Source: Gorsachius magnificus (Eukaryota > Chordata > Aves > Pelecaniformes > Ardeidae). From it: DNA of 64,000 nt. This document shows, one piece after another, positions 1 to 11,080 of this stretch. The notes beneath the pieces are model-generated. The model had not been told where the DNA came from. It did no database searches and saw only the letters and a list, made by a program, of their open reading frames with translations. The DNA lies in assembly GCA_034008185.1 (NCBI GenBank), contig CM067086.1, positions 69,424,286-69,488,285 of the forward strand. Direction: 5' to 3'. Position 1 is the first letter of the stretch. Each line of letters opens with the position of its first letter. The translations under genes were made by a program, and so were the position numbers.

Positions 1-550
1 GACATGAGACCTGGGAAAGACAACCACTCCTTGGCAAAGTGTCTTCACAGGCCCAGGTCCAACCCATGGACCATTTGGTATTGTTCAGTCGTGCTGAAAT
101 GCAAAGCAAAAACTCCCTCTGCTTCTGTCCCTGGCTCAGGAGGAAAAGGACTTACTAATGGTAAGAGCATCAGCTGCGTTACCTGTATTGAAAACTTTCA
201 CTAATGAAAACACTAATTTCAAGCAACTTTGCAGGAGACAACAGCTCCTGTTTAACACCAGCACACTGAGCTCCATGCGAGTTAATGCCGAGCGCAGCCG
301 CAGCGCTTCAGCGGCTCGCCCGGGTGCCCCGCCACCCGAGGCAGGCCCGGGGGAAGGAAACCTCGGCTTTTTTTTTTTTTTTTATTCAGAAAAAGGACTG
401 TTCTATGCGGAAAGCGCTTATGCAAAAGCCACAGCTCTCCAGCTGAGCATATCAAACAAAATGCTTTCCATCGCAAGTGTTGCTCCTGCGTCTCGGCACA
501 GCCATCCAAATACGCGCTGATGCTGCCCCACCTACACACCATCCCCAACA
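1..550. other. No gene seen
   Basis: Unique sequence with a T-run (368-383) and a mildly GC-rich patch (285-360). Open frames here are short and have no recognisable content. Confidence 0.6.
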
Positions 551-597
551 CCCCCTCTAGGGGTCCCTTCCAACCCAAACCACTATGATTCTATGAT
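551..597 (+). mobile_element. CR1 3'-end fragment
   Basis: Only the last ~47 bases of a CR1: the CTCTAGGGGTCCCTTCCAAC stretch followed by the ATTCTATG-type tail. 5'-truncated, sense orientation. Confidence 0.75.
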
Positions 598-1430
598 AAT
601 GCCTCGCGGAGGAAGGAATGCCATGAACTCCTAACGAGAGGGATGCACAGGGCATCGCGGGAGATCAATCCAACCTGAACCCCGCTCTGAAGAGTCAGCA
701 TGACACAACGCCCCAGCAGCATTTCTAGGCTTAGCCCAACGTTTCCGTTTTTCAGGTTTTGCCAGGAAGTCGAGGTCATCCCTGGACACATCTCGAAAGA
801 AATGCTTTCAATTTCCCCTTCTGAAATAATCTCAGAAAAAATAATTTTTTTAGAAAGTTCTTTCTGTAATTTAATTCAAGTTGATTTGCCAGGGAAGAGA
901 GGTTTGCCGCTTCACTGTGTTCTGGTTATTTCATTCAGTGCTATTCTCTAGTCAAGCTGTACTAATGACTCTTAGCTCCTACCAACTTATTTCTTTCCAT
1001 AAGTCAAAGCAGGGCTGGTGTGCAGGGCACCACGGACTTGAAGGGATACTCTTTGACTTCTTTATCTTCACTCTAGCGACATCTCTGACCTGATCTAATT
1101 TATTCTCCACAGAGCGATTAAAAAAATACGAAAAAGAGGAAGTCAAATCACTGGGAGGTTTCACATAACTGAAAACTGCTTCATGCACTCCCATTAATTG
1201 CATTTCTCTGTCCTAGTCTGTGCATGGAATTTTGACTCCCTGACAGGAAGGCATCTCCAAGGTAAGCCAGTACAAAAGGTGGAGGTCAAGACTGCAGAGA
1301 TTCTTCTGGGCAGCCCTGAAAGTTTTCTCAGTTGTGTGCGTCTCCGTGCCACCAGCGCGGGTACCGCTGGGTTAGGTGCTGTGCTGAGCCCCTGCAGCCC
1401 ACTGTGCCCACCCAGTCCCAGCCTCCCTGG
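598..1430. other. No gene seen
   Basis: Unique, no repeat or coding signal recognised. Confidence 0.6.
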
Positions 1431-1600
1431 ATGGTGGAGGTTGGAAGGCACCTCTGGAAGGTCACCTCGTCTGCCCACCCTGCTCCAGCACCTCTTCATG
1501 CAGGGGTGGGAGAAGCTGATGCCAAAATGGCTTTCGCCAGCTGAGAGCTCCCCTCCCCACGAGTCCTCCAAGCACGTCCAGGCAATCTCAAACCCTGCCA
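1431..1600 (-). mobile_element. Old CR1 fragment
   Basis: The stretch GGTTGGAAGGCACCTCTGG and the following decayed text match the reverse complement of a CR1 3' region. Strongly diverged; the ends are approximate. Confidence 0.5.
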
Positions 1601-1832
1601 TAGACTTTAAGTGCCCAAGGTGAAACAAGTGGAGCAGAGAATCCATCACAACCCACCACACTGCACCTAGGACACACTGCAGCTTAGGAGGATGCTTACT
1701 GCTTGTGTTGATTTTAAAGCCCGGTTCTTCACAGGATGAACACCATAATGTTTCTCCCCCAGGTGGAAAAGGCTGGGAGGTCCATCCTGTGGGACAGCTC
1801 CATGGCATGCCCTGCCCAGGGAAAGCATGTGC

Positions 1833-2250
1833 GGACTGGAGCATCTCCCCTAGGAGGAAAGGCTGAGGGAGCTGGGCTTGTTCAGCCTGGAGAAGAGAAG
1901 GCTGAGAGGGGATCTCATCACCACCTACAAATCTCTCAAGGGTGGGGGTCACGAGGATGGAGCCAGACTCTTCCCAGTGGTGCCCAGCGCCAGGACAAGG
2001 GGCCATGGGCACAACCTGAAGCAGAAGAGGTTCCAGTGGAACGGGAGGAAGAACTTGTTGACTGGGAGGGTGATGGAGCCCTGGCCCAGGCTGCCCAGGG
2101 GGGCTGTGGACTCTCCTTCTCTGGAGATCTTCAACCCCCGCCTGGCCGCTGTCCTGTGCCCCCTGCTCTGGGTGAGCCTGCTTGGGCAGGGGGGTGGCAC
2201 TGGGGGAGCTCCCGAGGGCCCTGCCAGCCCTTGCCAGTCTGGGATTCTCT
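1833..2250 (+). mobile_element. CR1 3' portion (subfamily B)
   Basis: Reads like the end of CR1 ORF2 and the 3' UTR: GAGCTGGGCTTGTTCAGCCT, then GGCTGAGAGGGGATCTCATC. The same subfamily recurs at 40060-40496 and 49427-49602 and differs clearly from the young subfamily found elsewhere here. It ends at a degenerate GGGATTCTCT tail. Confidence 0.85.
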
Positions 2251-2291
2251 CAGGATCCACACGAGGAGCTGACACATCTCATCCTGCCTGT

Positions 2292-2675
2292 GGTGCTAAC
2301 GCAAGTGGAAGAAATAACTATTTTCTGTCCCCTCGAAGGCTGCCTTATTGCAGTTCTCAGCATCATTCCTGCCAACCGGCGCCTGGCACCGAGTGGGACA
2401 CGGAAGACAGACTGTTCTCGCCACCTGGTGCTGCTGATGGTAATTACAGGAGAGCAGTGACGGGATGCCCTGGTCTTCTGCTTCATCTGCCTTCTGGGGG
2501 AAGTTGCGCATGGGGCTGGACTATTGCAATTGCCGTCAGTAGAACCAGACGGAGCACACGGTCTTGGAGGCCCGTTGGGTGCCACACAGGGGCAATGCCG
2601 ACAGGAACACTGTCATAGCGCGGTCCTTCCAGGGGACAGAAACCAGCTGCTGTTTCTTCCACTTGTGCCAGCACT
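2292..2675. repeat. Long imperfect inverted repeat (fold-back)
   Basis: The left arm 2292-2457 pairs with the right arm 2521-2675 in inverted orientation around a loop of about 63 bases. The best block is 2302-2339 against 2625-2665, where CAAGTGGAAGAAA and TTCTGTCCCCT are shared. Outer and inner parts also align by eye with many mismatches. It could be a decayed fold-back/MITE-type DNA element or two head-to-head copies of an unknown repeat. Confidence 0.65.
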
Positions 2676-3373
2676 ACAAAGCGGGTGGCCTGGCTGCGTG
2701 GCTCAGTGCGGATGCATTCCCCAGGCTGGGTGTCTCATTTATTTTCCTAGGCAAACCTGCTCGCGTGATGGGAGCTTTGAGTCTGCAGGAATGGACCATC
2801 CTCTAGGTTCAGATATGCTAAATACCTTCCTGCTGTTACAGAGTGCTTTTGCTGGCACTCTGTGTGTGTCTGTGTGCCCACCGTGCGCTACTTCATCCAG
2901 CTTCTCAAGAAGAAATAACTTCAAAGCCCCTTGAAGCTAGCAGAAAACCTCCCGCTAATACGAACTGGCTCTGCATCAAGGCTCCGGTACTTTGATTCTG
3001 AATCGCTCTGGGATCGCAGACCAACCCACGACTAAACCTCCTGTCTCCCTCTGCCTCACCAAAACAACATTCCAGTGTTCCAGCATGGCACGGGCTCAAT
3101 GCAGGGGTTAGCTATACAGCACCACTGCTAAGCCCTGGACTGCTTCTCAGTTTATCGCCGAAGTGGGAGAAACTCTATCACACAGAGATGGGATTATTTG
3201 CATTTACGGAGCCACTCTCCTCCTGCCTGGGTACGGGATAAAGGAGCAAAGAGCTGCTGCCAGATGGCAAGGAACCACGGTGTCCTAACAGCCCTTCCAC
3301 CCAGCGTCCTCACCTCTACTCTCCACCATGGCACATTCATGCGCTCGCTGTAGAAATGTGTCCTTCAAAGTGT
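2676..3373. other. No gene seen
   Basis: Unique sequence between the inverted repeat and a CR1; nothing recognised. Confidence 0.6.
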
Positions 3374-3640
3374 CATAGAATAGAATCATAGAATGTTTTG
3401 GGTGGGAAGGGACCCCCAGAGGTCACCCAGCCCAACCCCCCTGCAGGAGCAGGGACACCTTGAACCACATCAGGTTGCTCACAGCCCCCTCCAACCTGGC
3501 CTGGAATGTTCCCAGGGATGGGGCCTCTACCCCCTCTCGGGCAACCCCTGCCAGGGTTTCACCACCCTCACTGGAAAGAATTTCTGCCTTAGATCCAGTC
3601 TAACCCTCCCCTGCTTCAGTTTGAAACCATTACCACTTGT
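3374..3640 (-). mobile_element. CR1 3' end (young subfamily)
   Basis: Starts with the reverse-complement tail CATAGAATAGAATCATAGAA and runs through the 3' UTR and end of ORF2, breaking off near the AACCATTACCACTTG segment. 5'-truncated, antisense. Confidence 0.9.
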
Positions 3641-5290
3641 GGGGAGAACAGATCCCAGAGCATGATCTGCATGGGAAGTTTCACCTGGGGACCTCTCAGC
3701 ATCATCCCTGTGTGAAGGCGGGGGGACAGTGACATACTGAGCATTTCACAGATCCTCTGACTTTCGGTGCTTCTAATTTCTTCATTCCCGTGACTGTGTG
3801 CTCTGCACCCTGACTACAGAGCTGGGAAATGATCCGAGGGCTACCATCACACACAGCTGGGAGCACTCGCGGGGGGCCTGTGAGGTGCGAACGCTGCAGA
3901 CGAGCATGGTCTCGGGGCTGCACCACATCCACCCACGCTCTTCCCCGCTGGGGACTCTGCAGCCAAAGCGTTCACCAGCAGGCAGGCCAGCCAAAAATCC
4001 GTGCAGGGAGCAGACCTGAGAGTGGACTTTGCCCCCCCTGCTATTAACGCTACAGGATTTGACGGGAAAGAAAGCAGCAGACAAACCAAGAGGGCAGAAT
4101 CAGCATCTGGAGCAATTCAATTTGAAATCAATTACATAAATTATGTAATGAGGAAAGATTAGCTAAATTAGTGTTTCTGTGTGAACTCAGGATGCAGACA
4201 GCATGACCACAGCCTGTGCCTTGAGCACACTCCTGCTCTGCATTAACGCTCTCCGTTACCGCACAAGGTATCTCATTTGGCCTATTTGGCGACCAAAGTA
4301 TTTCAAATTTCTGACAGAGATAAATCGAGGTCTGCAGCATTTGCTCTTTCCCCCCGAGCTGAGCTCCTGCTGCGGTACCCGACGGCCCCTCGGTGACACC
4401 AAGACCCTCAGTGCCCGTCACAGCAGAGCTGGGGCTCAACGTGAGCGAAGCGTCACCTCGCGCTGACACCGTCACCTCATGGCTGACCTTGGGCTGCTTC
4501 TGAAGAAAATGAATTAGCTTACGAAGGTAGTCAACTGGAAAGCTGAAACTATCATTTTCCAAAGATATTCAAGGTAAAAGGCCTCAGGGACAATCTTTTG
4601 TCAGTTTCTGAGACTTGATTAACTGCCTTAATTCCACAAGATTAACGGCTTTCAAATCGCAGGAGACCTAAGTCTCCACGCACGTCGTTACAAAAGCCTT
4701 TCTCTGAAGACCCCGACGAGCTGTCCCGAGCCGCAGCCACCGGTGTCCCCAATGGACCATACAAGCCTGTGCCCTCCTCAGGCTCTCAGCGGCACGCCGG
4801 GAGGAGAAGGACCTTCCTCCTCCTGTCCCACCCGGGATGCAGAGGGATGCACAGAGGGATGCACAGAGGGATGCACAGAGGGATGCAGAGAGATCACACC
4901 TCACATCAGCCGGGAAAAGCTGTTTGCCTACGACACCTGGGCAGTGGCTGTCTCACCCACTGAGATCCCAGAGGGAAATATGTCTGCTGGAAAAGGGACT
5001 AGTGACAACCCTCAACGAGTCTTTGAGGTACCCAACGCCCTCCTCTGAGAGCATTTATGAGCTAGCTCGCTGATCCACGCATCGTGTCCGAGTGGTACGA
5101 GCACAGCAGGACCATGGCAAGGAATGGGAAAGGCAGGTGGGGTTAGCCCGGAGACCTCCCCTCCCCTCATCCGAACTGACAGGACTCTCACGAGAGGGCC
5201 AGGACTGTTGTAGGCACCCCAGACCCGGCAGGGGTAGGAAGCGAAGCTGCTGGAAAGATTGCTCCTTGGAAAGGCCGCTCCATTGCCCAT
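3641..5290. other. No gene seen
   Basis: Unique sequence apart from the 12-bp tandem repeat at 4834-4892. Confidence 0.6.
4834..4892 (+). repeat. 12-bp tandem repeat, about 4-5 copies
   Basis: GGGATGCACAGA is repeated three times nearly exactly, flanked by a shortened and a variant unit. Twelve is a multiple of three, so all frames stay open here. No gene is implied. Confidence 0.85.
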
Positions 5291-5877
5291 TTGGGGGCAC
5301 TGATGGATGAAAAGCTGGCCATGAGCCGGCCATGGGCGCTGGCAGCCCAGAAGCCAACCCTAACCTGGGCTGCATCAGGAGAAGCGTGGCCAGCGTCAAG
5401 GGAGGGGATTGTGCCCCTCTGCTCTGCTCTGGGGAGACCTCCCCTGGAGCCCTGCGTCCAGCTCGGGAGCCCTCAGCACAAGGAGGACATGGAGCTGTTG
5501 GAGCAGAGGAGGCTGCGGGCAGAGCTGAGTGCGGCCGCTCAGGGCTTCAAGGGGGCCCAGAGGAAAGGGGGGGACAAGCTTTTTAGCAGGGCCAGCTGGG
5601 ACAGGACAAGGGGGATGGCTTGAAACTGAAGCAGGGCAGGTTTAGACTGGATCTAAGGCAGAAATTCTTTCCAGTGAGGGTGGTGAAACCCTGGCAGGGG
5701 TTGCCCCGAGAGGGGGTGGAGGCCCCATCCCTGGGACCATTCCAGGCCAGGTTGGATGGGGCTGTGAGCAACCTGATGTGGTTCAAGGTGTCCCTGCTCC
5801 TGCAGGGGGGTTGGGCTGGGTGACCTCTGGGGGTCCCTTCCCACCCAAAACATTCCGTGATTCTATGACACTATGAT
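5291..5877 (+). mobile_element. CR1, ORF2 C-terminal part and 3' UTR, internal deletion
   Basis: Contains the post-RT coding part (MDEKLAMS, then [13 protein letters not shown]) and ends in ATTCTATG-type repeats. Compared with 12897-13442 it lacks about 100 bases between two GGAGC motifs, fusing ELLE to QRRLRAEL. Confidence 0.9.
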
Positions 5878-6221
5878 TGCCCTGCAGCTGCCGAAGAGCA
5901 GCTTTGCATCACGGGCTGAAGATGGCCGCCACTTTGCTCCCTGCAGCGCTAACCAGGAAAGGGACCCCTGTGTGTGGCACTTCATCGGAGCAGAAGCTGG
6001 CTGTCCAGAGGGACATGGCTACCTGCCGTTGTCATCCTGAAGGAGCAGATGTTTGCAGCCACACAGAGAAAAGGACAGACTCAAAAATCGAACTGGCCTC
6101 ACATGGGTCGGTTTATAGCTGTGCTAAGATTATGGTAAATACCTCTTTGGTGGGGCCCACCTTGCTTGGGTTCTGCGGAGACATGTGGGTTTAGGCACAC
6201 AGGGTGACTACAGTATAAAAA
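5878..6221. other. No gene seen
   Basis: Unique sequence between two CR1 remnants. Confidence 0.55.
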
Positions 6222-6310
6222 ACAGAATCACACAAGTGCTGGCTGGAAGAGACCTCTGAAGGTCCGACCTCTCACTTGCCGTGAGGCCATCGCCAACACT
6301 AGACCCAGTC
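6222..6310 (-). mobile_element. Possible old CR1 tail remnant
   Basis: CAGAATCACACAAGTGCTGG followed by GGAAGAGACCTCTGAAGGTC resembles an ancient CR1 3' end in reverse. Heavily decayed. Confidence 0.4.
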
Positions 6311-6434
6311 AGCTGTGCCTTTGTCCACTGAGTCTGGAGGGGAAGGGGAGAACAGGGAGGGGAAGAAGGCATGGCAGGGTGACCTGGGATGAGAAGCTTT
6401 TTTCCCCGAGGCTCAGTACCAAGACCCGCAGGGA

Positions 6435-6668
6435 TCCCAAGATGATCTTTCTGGAACATTTCCACGGCAATAAGTAGGCTATTTCTAGGAATGATAGCAG
6501 GTGAAAATGTGAAGGAGGGTGAAGGCCCAGGATCTGGCTGAGGAGCCAGGAGGATGGGGATGGGAACTGGAAGAGAAAGGAGGGAACAGGGCTGAGAAAC
6601 CTGGATGGACCAGGCTTATTTATAGAAAAGTGCAGGGACTGGAATGATGAAGAAGGATGGAGACAAGC
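6435..6668. repeat. Unknown 234-bp repeat, copy 1
   Basis: Matches 8915-9148 in direct orientation without any gap, with nine mismatches (about 96%). Not recognised as CR1 or LTR. It contains a CTTATTTATAGAAAAG stretch and no coding capacity. Confidence 0.85.
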
Positions 6669-7716
6669 TGCACAGCAAACGCTACCACACCACCAACAGG
6701 CTCTGGGCAGGGAGTTGAGCCGCTGCAAGCCATCAGAAGAGACAGCTCTCGTCTTCCCCCGTTTTGCTGCCTTCTCAGTTCCCAGTGCTTACATGCTGGA
6801 TTTGGAACGGGGAGAGCTGGCTTCTCTGCAGCTCGGTTCAAGCTCTTCACTGAAGATCTGCAATGAGGGAGATGCAGGCACCGCATAAAGAGGTCTGCTG
6901 CACCCAGGGTGGTGGGAAGGGTGGAGGAGCAGTGTTCATATCATTTGGCTTAGTGCTTAACCAAGGAGACCAGTTTCTGTCAGGGGAGAAGACTTCTAAC
7001 CCCCTTCACCAGCCACAGAAGCCTAGTCCCCATGGTGGGCACCCTCCAAACCTGGACAACAGGAATGCTTCCTTTTGCCAGGATCAAGTCAGCCAGTAGA
7101 AATGCCTACCTCAGCATCTCTCTCACCAAGAGAGGAGTTTGCTGGACTTTGGTGGATAACTGCAAGCCACAGCGTCCCTCTGTATCTCAGGGAGCATTTG
7201 AGGGATGCCTTCCTCTGCTCTCCAATGGAAATGACTCTAGAGGGTAAGAAAGGTGTTCAGAGTATGTCTGTATCTCCATGTCCCTCTTTGAATCACCAGT
7301 TCCAGGGGGTACTGCTGTGCTGGCACTCTAATCCTGCTGACATTGCTCTTTAGAACCACAAACGATGCCTTGGATGTCACCCATGACACCTATACAAGAG
7401 ATCTGCGACACAGAGCAGAACAAAATGGTGGAAAGAAACCTTAAGAAAATGATCAAAACTCTACTGAAGAGTTAGCAAACCCCTGCTGATTACAGCTGCT
7501 GTCCACGCGTGCAATGATTGTCAAAACCAATTTCGTTCTCTCCAGTGGTCCCTAGCGGCTGCTCCCGAGGGGTCAGCAGCGCGGGGAAGCGCAGGCGGTA
7601 TGCTTCAGTCTTGCCACCCCCAGCGGTGGCCAAAACGCAAATGGGAAGAGAAGAATATGAAAAGAAAGAAGGAAGCATTGGCCTCGTCACCTCCCATTAC
7701 TTGCCACATCAGCATG
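6669..7716. other. No gene seen
   Basis: Unique sequence separating the two 234-bp repeat copies from a CR1 tail; nothing recognised. Confidence 0.6.
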
Positions 7717-7782
7717 TGTTGAGGGTTGGACTAGATGACCTCTAGGGGTCCCTTCCAACCCAAAACATCCTATGATTCTATG
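7717..7782 (+). mobile_element. CR1 3'-end fragment
   Basis: GGTTGGACTAGATGACCTCT and the tail CTATGATTCTATG. Severely 5'-truncated. Confidence 0.85.
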
Positions 7783-8914
7783 TGTTCTCCAGATGAATAA
7801 CACTTGTTTCACAGTTCATGGTAAATACGGTGATGTTGAACATTTGGGCTTCTCATCATAAACAAAATCAGATTAATGTATCGGGTGAGTATGAAGTGGT
7901 TAAATACACAAGCACCACACAGGTCTTACACAAGACATCAGTAAACCACTGGTAGCTGAATCATTAATCATTTGTCAAAGGTTAAAACAGTAGAGCCTCC
8001 AGTAAAAATGCGCAGCATTTTATGCAGCACAAGGTCCATGATGGATAAAAAATTCATCCCGTTTCTGCCCTCATTAATAGAACGTGAGAACCGTGCATCT
8101 ACAGGATCTATAAATAAACTAGCAAGGCTGACTTGCTCCCACTGTACTTAATGGTAGGAAATTGCATAAAAGAGTTGCTCAGGCAGCCAGTGACCTTGAG
8201 AAGTTGATGTGAAGAGAATATATACGGGGTGATTGTGCTCTCCGGAGGTGGGCTTCTGCGCGAGGTTACGGCAGCAAATATACGGCAGAGCTGCAATTTT
8301 CTGATTTGGATTATGGAAAGGCAGAATGTAGCTCACATGAACTTGAACTGAATTACACATGGACCGGATTATTATTTTTATTTATTTATATTTACACAGA
8401 GAACAAAAGTGCTGCACGGATCAATAGAGTTTGTATTCCCAGAGCGGAACACAGAAGCTGGCTCTGTGGAAACAGCTATCGAACCTCCTTGGGCACCCAC
8501 TCTCACACTTACTTATTTGTACCATTTTCCATTCAATGCCTCAGAGCTTTTGCTATTAAATGAACCCCTGCTGACGAAGGCAAGGGGCAGATGGTTTCTG
8601 TTAACATACAGGCAACAGCTCATCCCCGTAGTGCTTCACCCTTCTGGGCACTCGCCAGACTTTCCCCTCGGCCCGAGGCAGGCAGGAGTCCTGACACACT
8701 CGGGAGAAGAGACTGAAGTTGAATTTGTGATCCCTACCTGGGCATTCCCTGACACAGCCCCACAGTGTCCATGCCCGACCCTGCTCCCTGACAGGGAAAA
8801 CATTTGATAAAAGGAGGTTACCATTATATCTAAGGAATTTGCTTGGAATTTTCATCGCTTATACCTTGGACAAGCTTTCAGACATCTTAGTTTACATTTT
8901 CTGTGCTAGGTCAG
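7783..8914. other. No gene seen
   Basis: AT-rich unique sequence, with no transposon or exon recognised. Confidence 0.6.
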
Positions 8915-9148
8915 TCCCAAGATGATCTTTCTGGAACATTTCCACGGCAATAAGTAGGCTATTTCTAGGAACGATAGCAGGTGAAAACGTGAAGGAGGGT
9001 GAAGGCCCAGAATCCGGCTGAGGAGCCAGGAGGATGGGGACGGGAACTGGAAGAGAAAGGAGGGAACAGGGCTGAGAAACCTGGACAGACCAGGCTTATT
9101 TATAGAAAAGTGCAGGGACTGGAATGATGAAGAAAGATGAAGACAAGC
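8915..9148. repeat. Unknown 234-bp repeat, copy 2
   Basis: Direct copy of 6435-6668, offset exactly 2480 bases. It keeps CpG at four places where copy 1 has TpG, so this copy is closer to the shared ancestor at those sites. Confidence 0.85.
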
Positions 9149-9670
9149 AAAGAGAAGGCAAAAGCTCATGACTTTGTAGAAAAGGGGCAGTGCTTACCGG
9201 ACCACAGCCTCCAGCTTGGAAAAAGCCCCAAGATCCCTGCACCTCACCATTTGCTGCCATCCCACAGGAACACGCACGTCCTGCTCCCCTCAGGTGCTGG
9301 TGGGCAAACCACCCTTCTGCTCCCTTAGCTCTGCTCGTGACAGAGATCTGTACATGGATCTACACGGCTCAGCTGTGCTGTATGGTGTAAATAACGGCCG
9401 TACCACAACGCGTATCTGACTCCTGCTTTGTTCCGAGGGAAGCTACGCACAGGCCAGCAGATCTAATTCAAGCTGTTTGAAGGAGTGGCAGAGATCTGCG
9501 TGGAGGCTGGAAGGGTCACAAGGCTGTGAGTGGCAACAGGACAATTGAATTTATTTTTCCACAGACACAATAACTAATAAGGAAACTTCGGTAAGGTCAT
9601 AAATCGAGCGTTAAAATTTGAGGATGCATACTGGTCTTGCGTAGCTTGCTTACAACATGATGAATTACTG
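9149..9670. other. No gene seen
   Basis: Unique sequence; nothing recognised. Confidence 0.55.
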
Positions 9671-9855
9671 TCATAGGATTGTAGAATATCTTGGGTTGGA
9701 AGGTCAGGTTGAAGCAGGGCCAGCTCTGAGGTCAGACCAGGTTCCTCAGGGCATTATTCTGTCAGGTCTTGAAAATCATCAAGGATGGAGACTGTACAAT
9801 GTCTCTGGGCAACCTGTTCCTCTCCTGGACTGTCCCCGTGGGAGTACAGCCTATT
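9671..9855 (-). mobile_element. CR1 3'-end fragment, old
   Basis: The tail (TCATAGGATTGTAGAATATC) and TTGGGTTGGAAGGTC identify a reversed CR1 3' end, then a decayed CTCTGGGCAACCTGTTCCTC segment. It may be the 3' part of the element whose ORF2 lies at 10081-11080. Confidence 0.7.
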
Positions 9856-10080
9856 GACCACCACCCCTCTCTGAGCCCAAGCATCCAGCCAGGCTTTTAC
9901 TCAACTATTTGTCCATCCAGTCAAACTATAATGTCCAAACTTGGAAATACGAATATTGTAGGACAGAAGAATATTGTGTTAAAAACACTGCTAAAGCCAA
10001 GGCAACTGCCACCAGCTTGTGCTCCTGTTGTCTGCACATCCAGTCATCAGTCATTAGTTATTAACTAAGTCATTATCATA

Positions 10081-11080
10081 GAAGATAATCAGGTTGGTCA
10101 GGCCTAATGCCACCGTATTCTCCTTCATGTGCCAGAAGTATGGTCCAAGGTAACTGGTTCCCTGACTTTCCCAGCAATAGTTCCCTGCATTGTTCTTTCA
10201 GCTTTTTTTGAAGATGGCCACAACTTCTGTTTTTCTCTAGTGGCAAGAGAACTCCCCTGATCACCACGACTTTTCAAAGATGATAGAGAGCAGCCTTGCA
10301 AGGACATCACCCAATTCTCTCAGTGCTTTCAGATGCATCCCCTTTGGTCCCATGGACTTGTATGGGTCAAGTTTTCACAAGCAATCCCTGAGTAGATAGT
10401 GGGTAACACTGCTGGTAGTTTTTCTCCTCCTTGAAACCCTTCACTATGCACAGAGGTCCAGGAGACCTTGCTGGTAAAAACAGAAGCAAAGGCGGCATGG
10501 AGTGCCTCAGCCTCATCTGTGTCTGCTGTCCCTAAATCACCCACCCCATCCAGCAACTGGTTCACATGTTCCTTCTTCAGTTTACTTTTGCTAATCTGGT
10601 GGTAGAAACTCTTCTTGTTGTCCTTAACATCCCTTGCAAATCTCAACCCCAGGTGGCATTTGGCTTTCCTGATACCAAACCCTACAGGCCCAGACTATTT
10701 CCAAATTCCTCCTTTGTAGCCTGTCCCTGCTTCTACATCCTGTGTGCTGCGCTGCTGTACAGGACCCCCATATGGACTTCCCGGCTTAGCCAAGCTGGTC
10801 TCATCTCCTGATGCCTCTCCCTCCCTTCCCAAGTACGGGGATGGATGGTTCTTGTGCTTGAAGAGTGCTCTCCTTATGGACCCACCAGCTTCCTTGAACA
10901 CCTTTGTTCTTCCGATCTCATGGGATCTCACCTACCAGTTTCCTAAATAAACCAAAAGCTGCTCCTGAAGTCCAGGCTCTACATTGCGAAACTCTTTCAT
11001 CGCTTCCGTTACAATCCTGAATATTTCCTGGTCGGGTCAGACAAGGCTGCCATTCATTACCATGTCCCCGTTAACAGTAG
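10081..11080 (-). pseudogene. CR1 ORF2 remnant: endonuclease-RT linker and start of RT
   Basis: On the minus strand the translation shows KDNKKSFYHQISKSK and DLGTADTDEAEALHAAFASV, the linker between the endonuclease and reverse transcriptase of CR1 ORF2, open from 10646 to 10329. Past it, frameshifted pieces match the RT start (GPKGMH, then LTNLIIF near 10090). Stops and frame changes show that it is dead. The upstream end, near 11080, is approximate. Confidence 0.75.

Noticed and set aside
1194..2012. Minus-strand open frame of 272 codons
   Set aside because: It runs across two CR1 fragments and unique sequence in antisense, with no conserved domain.
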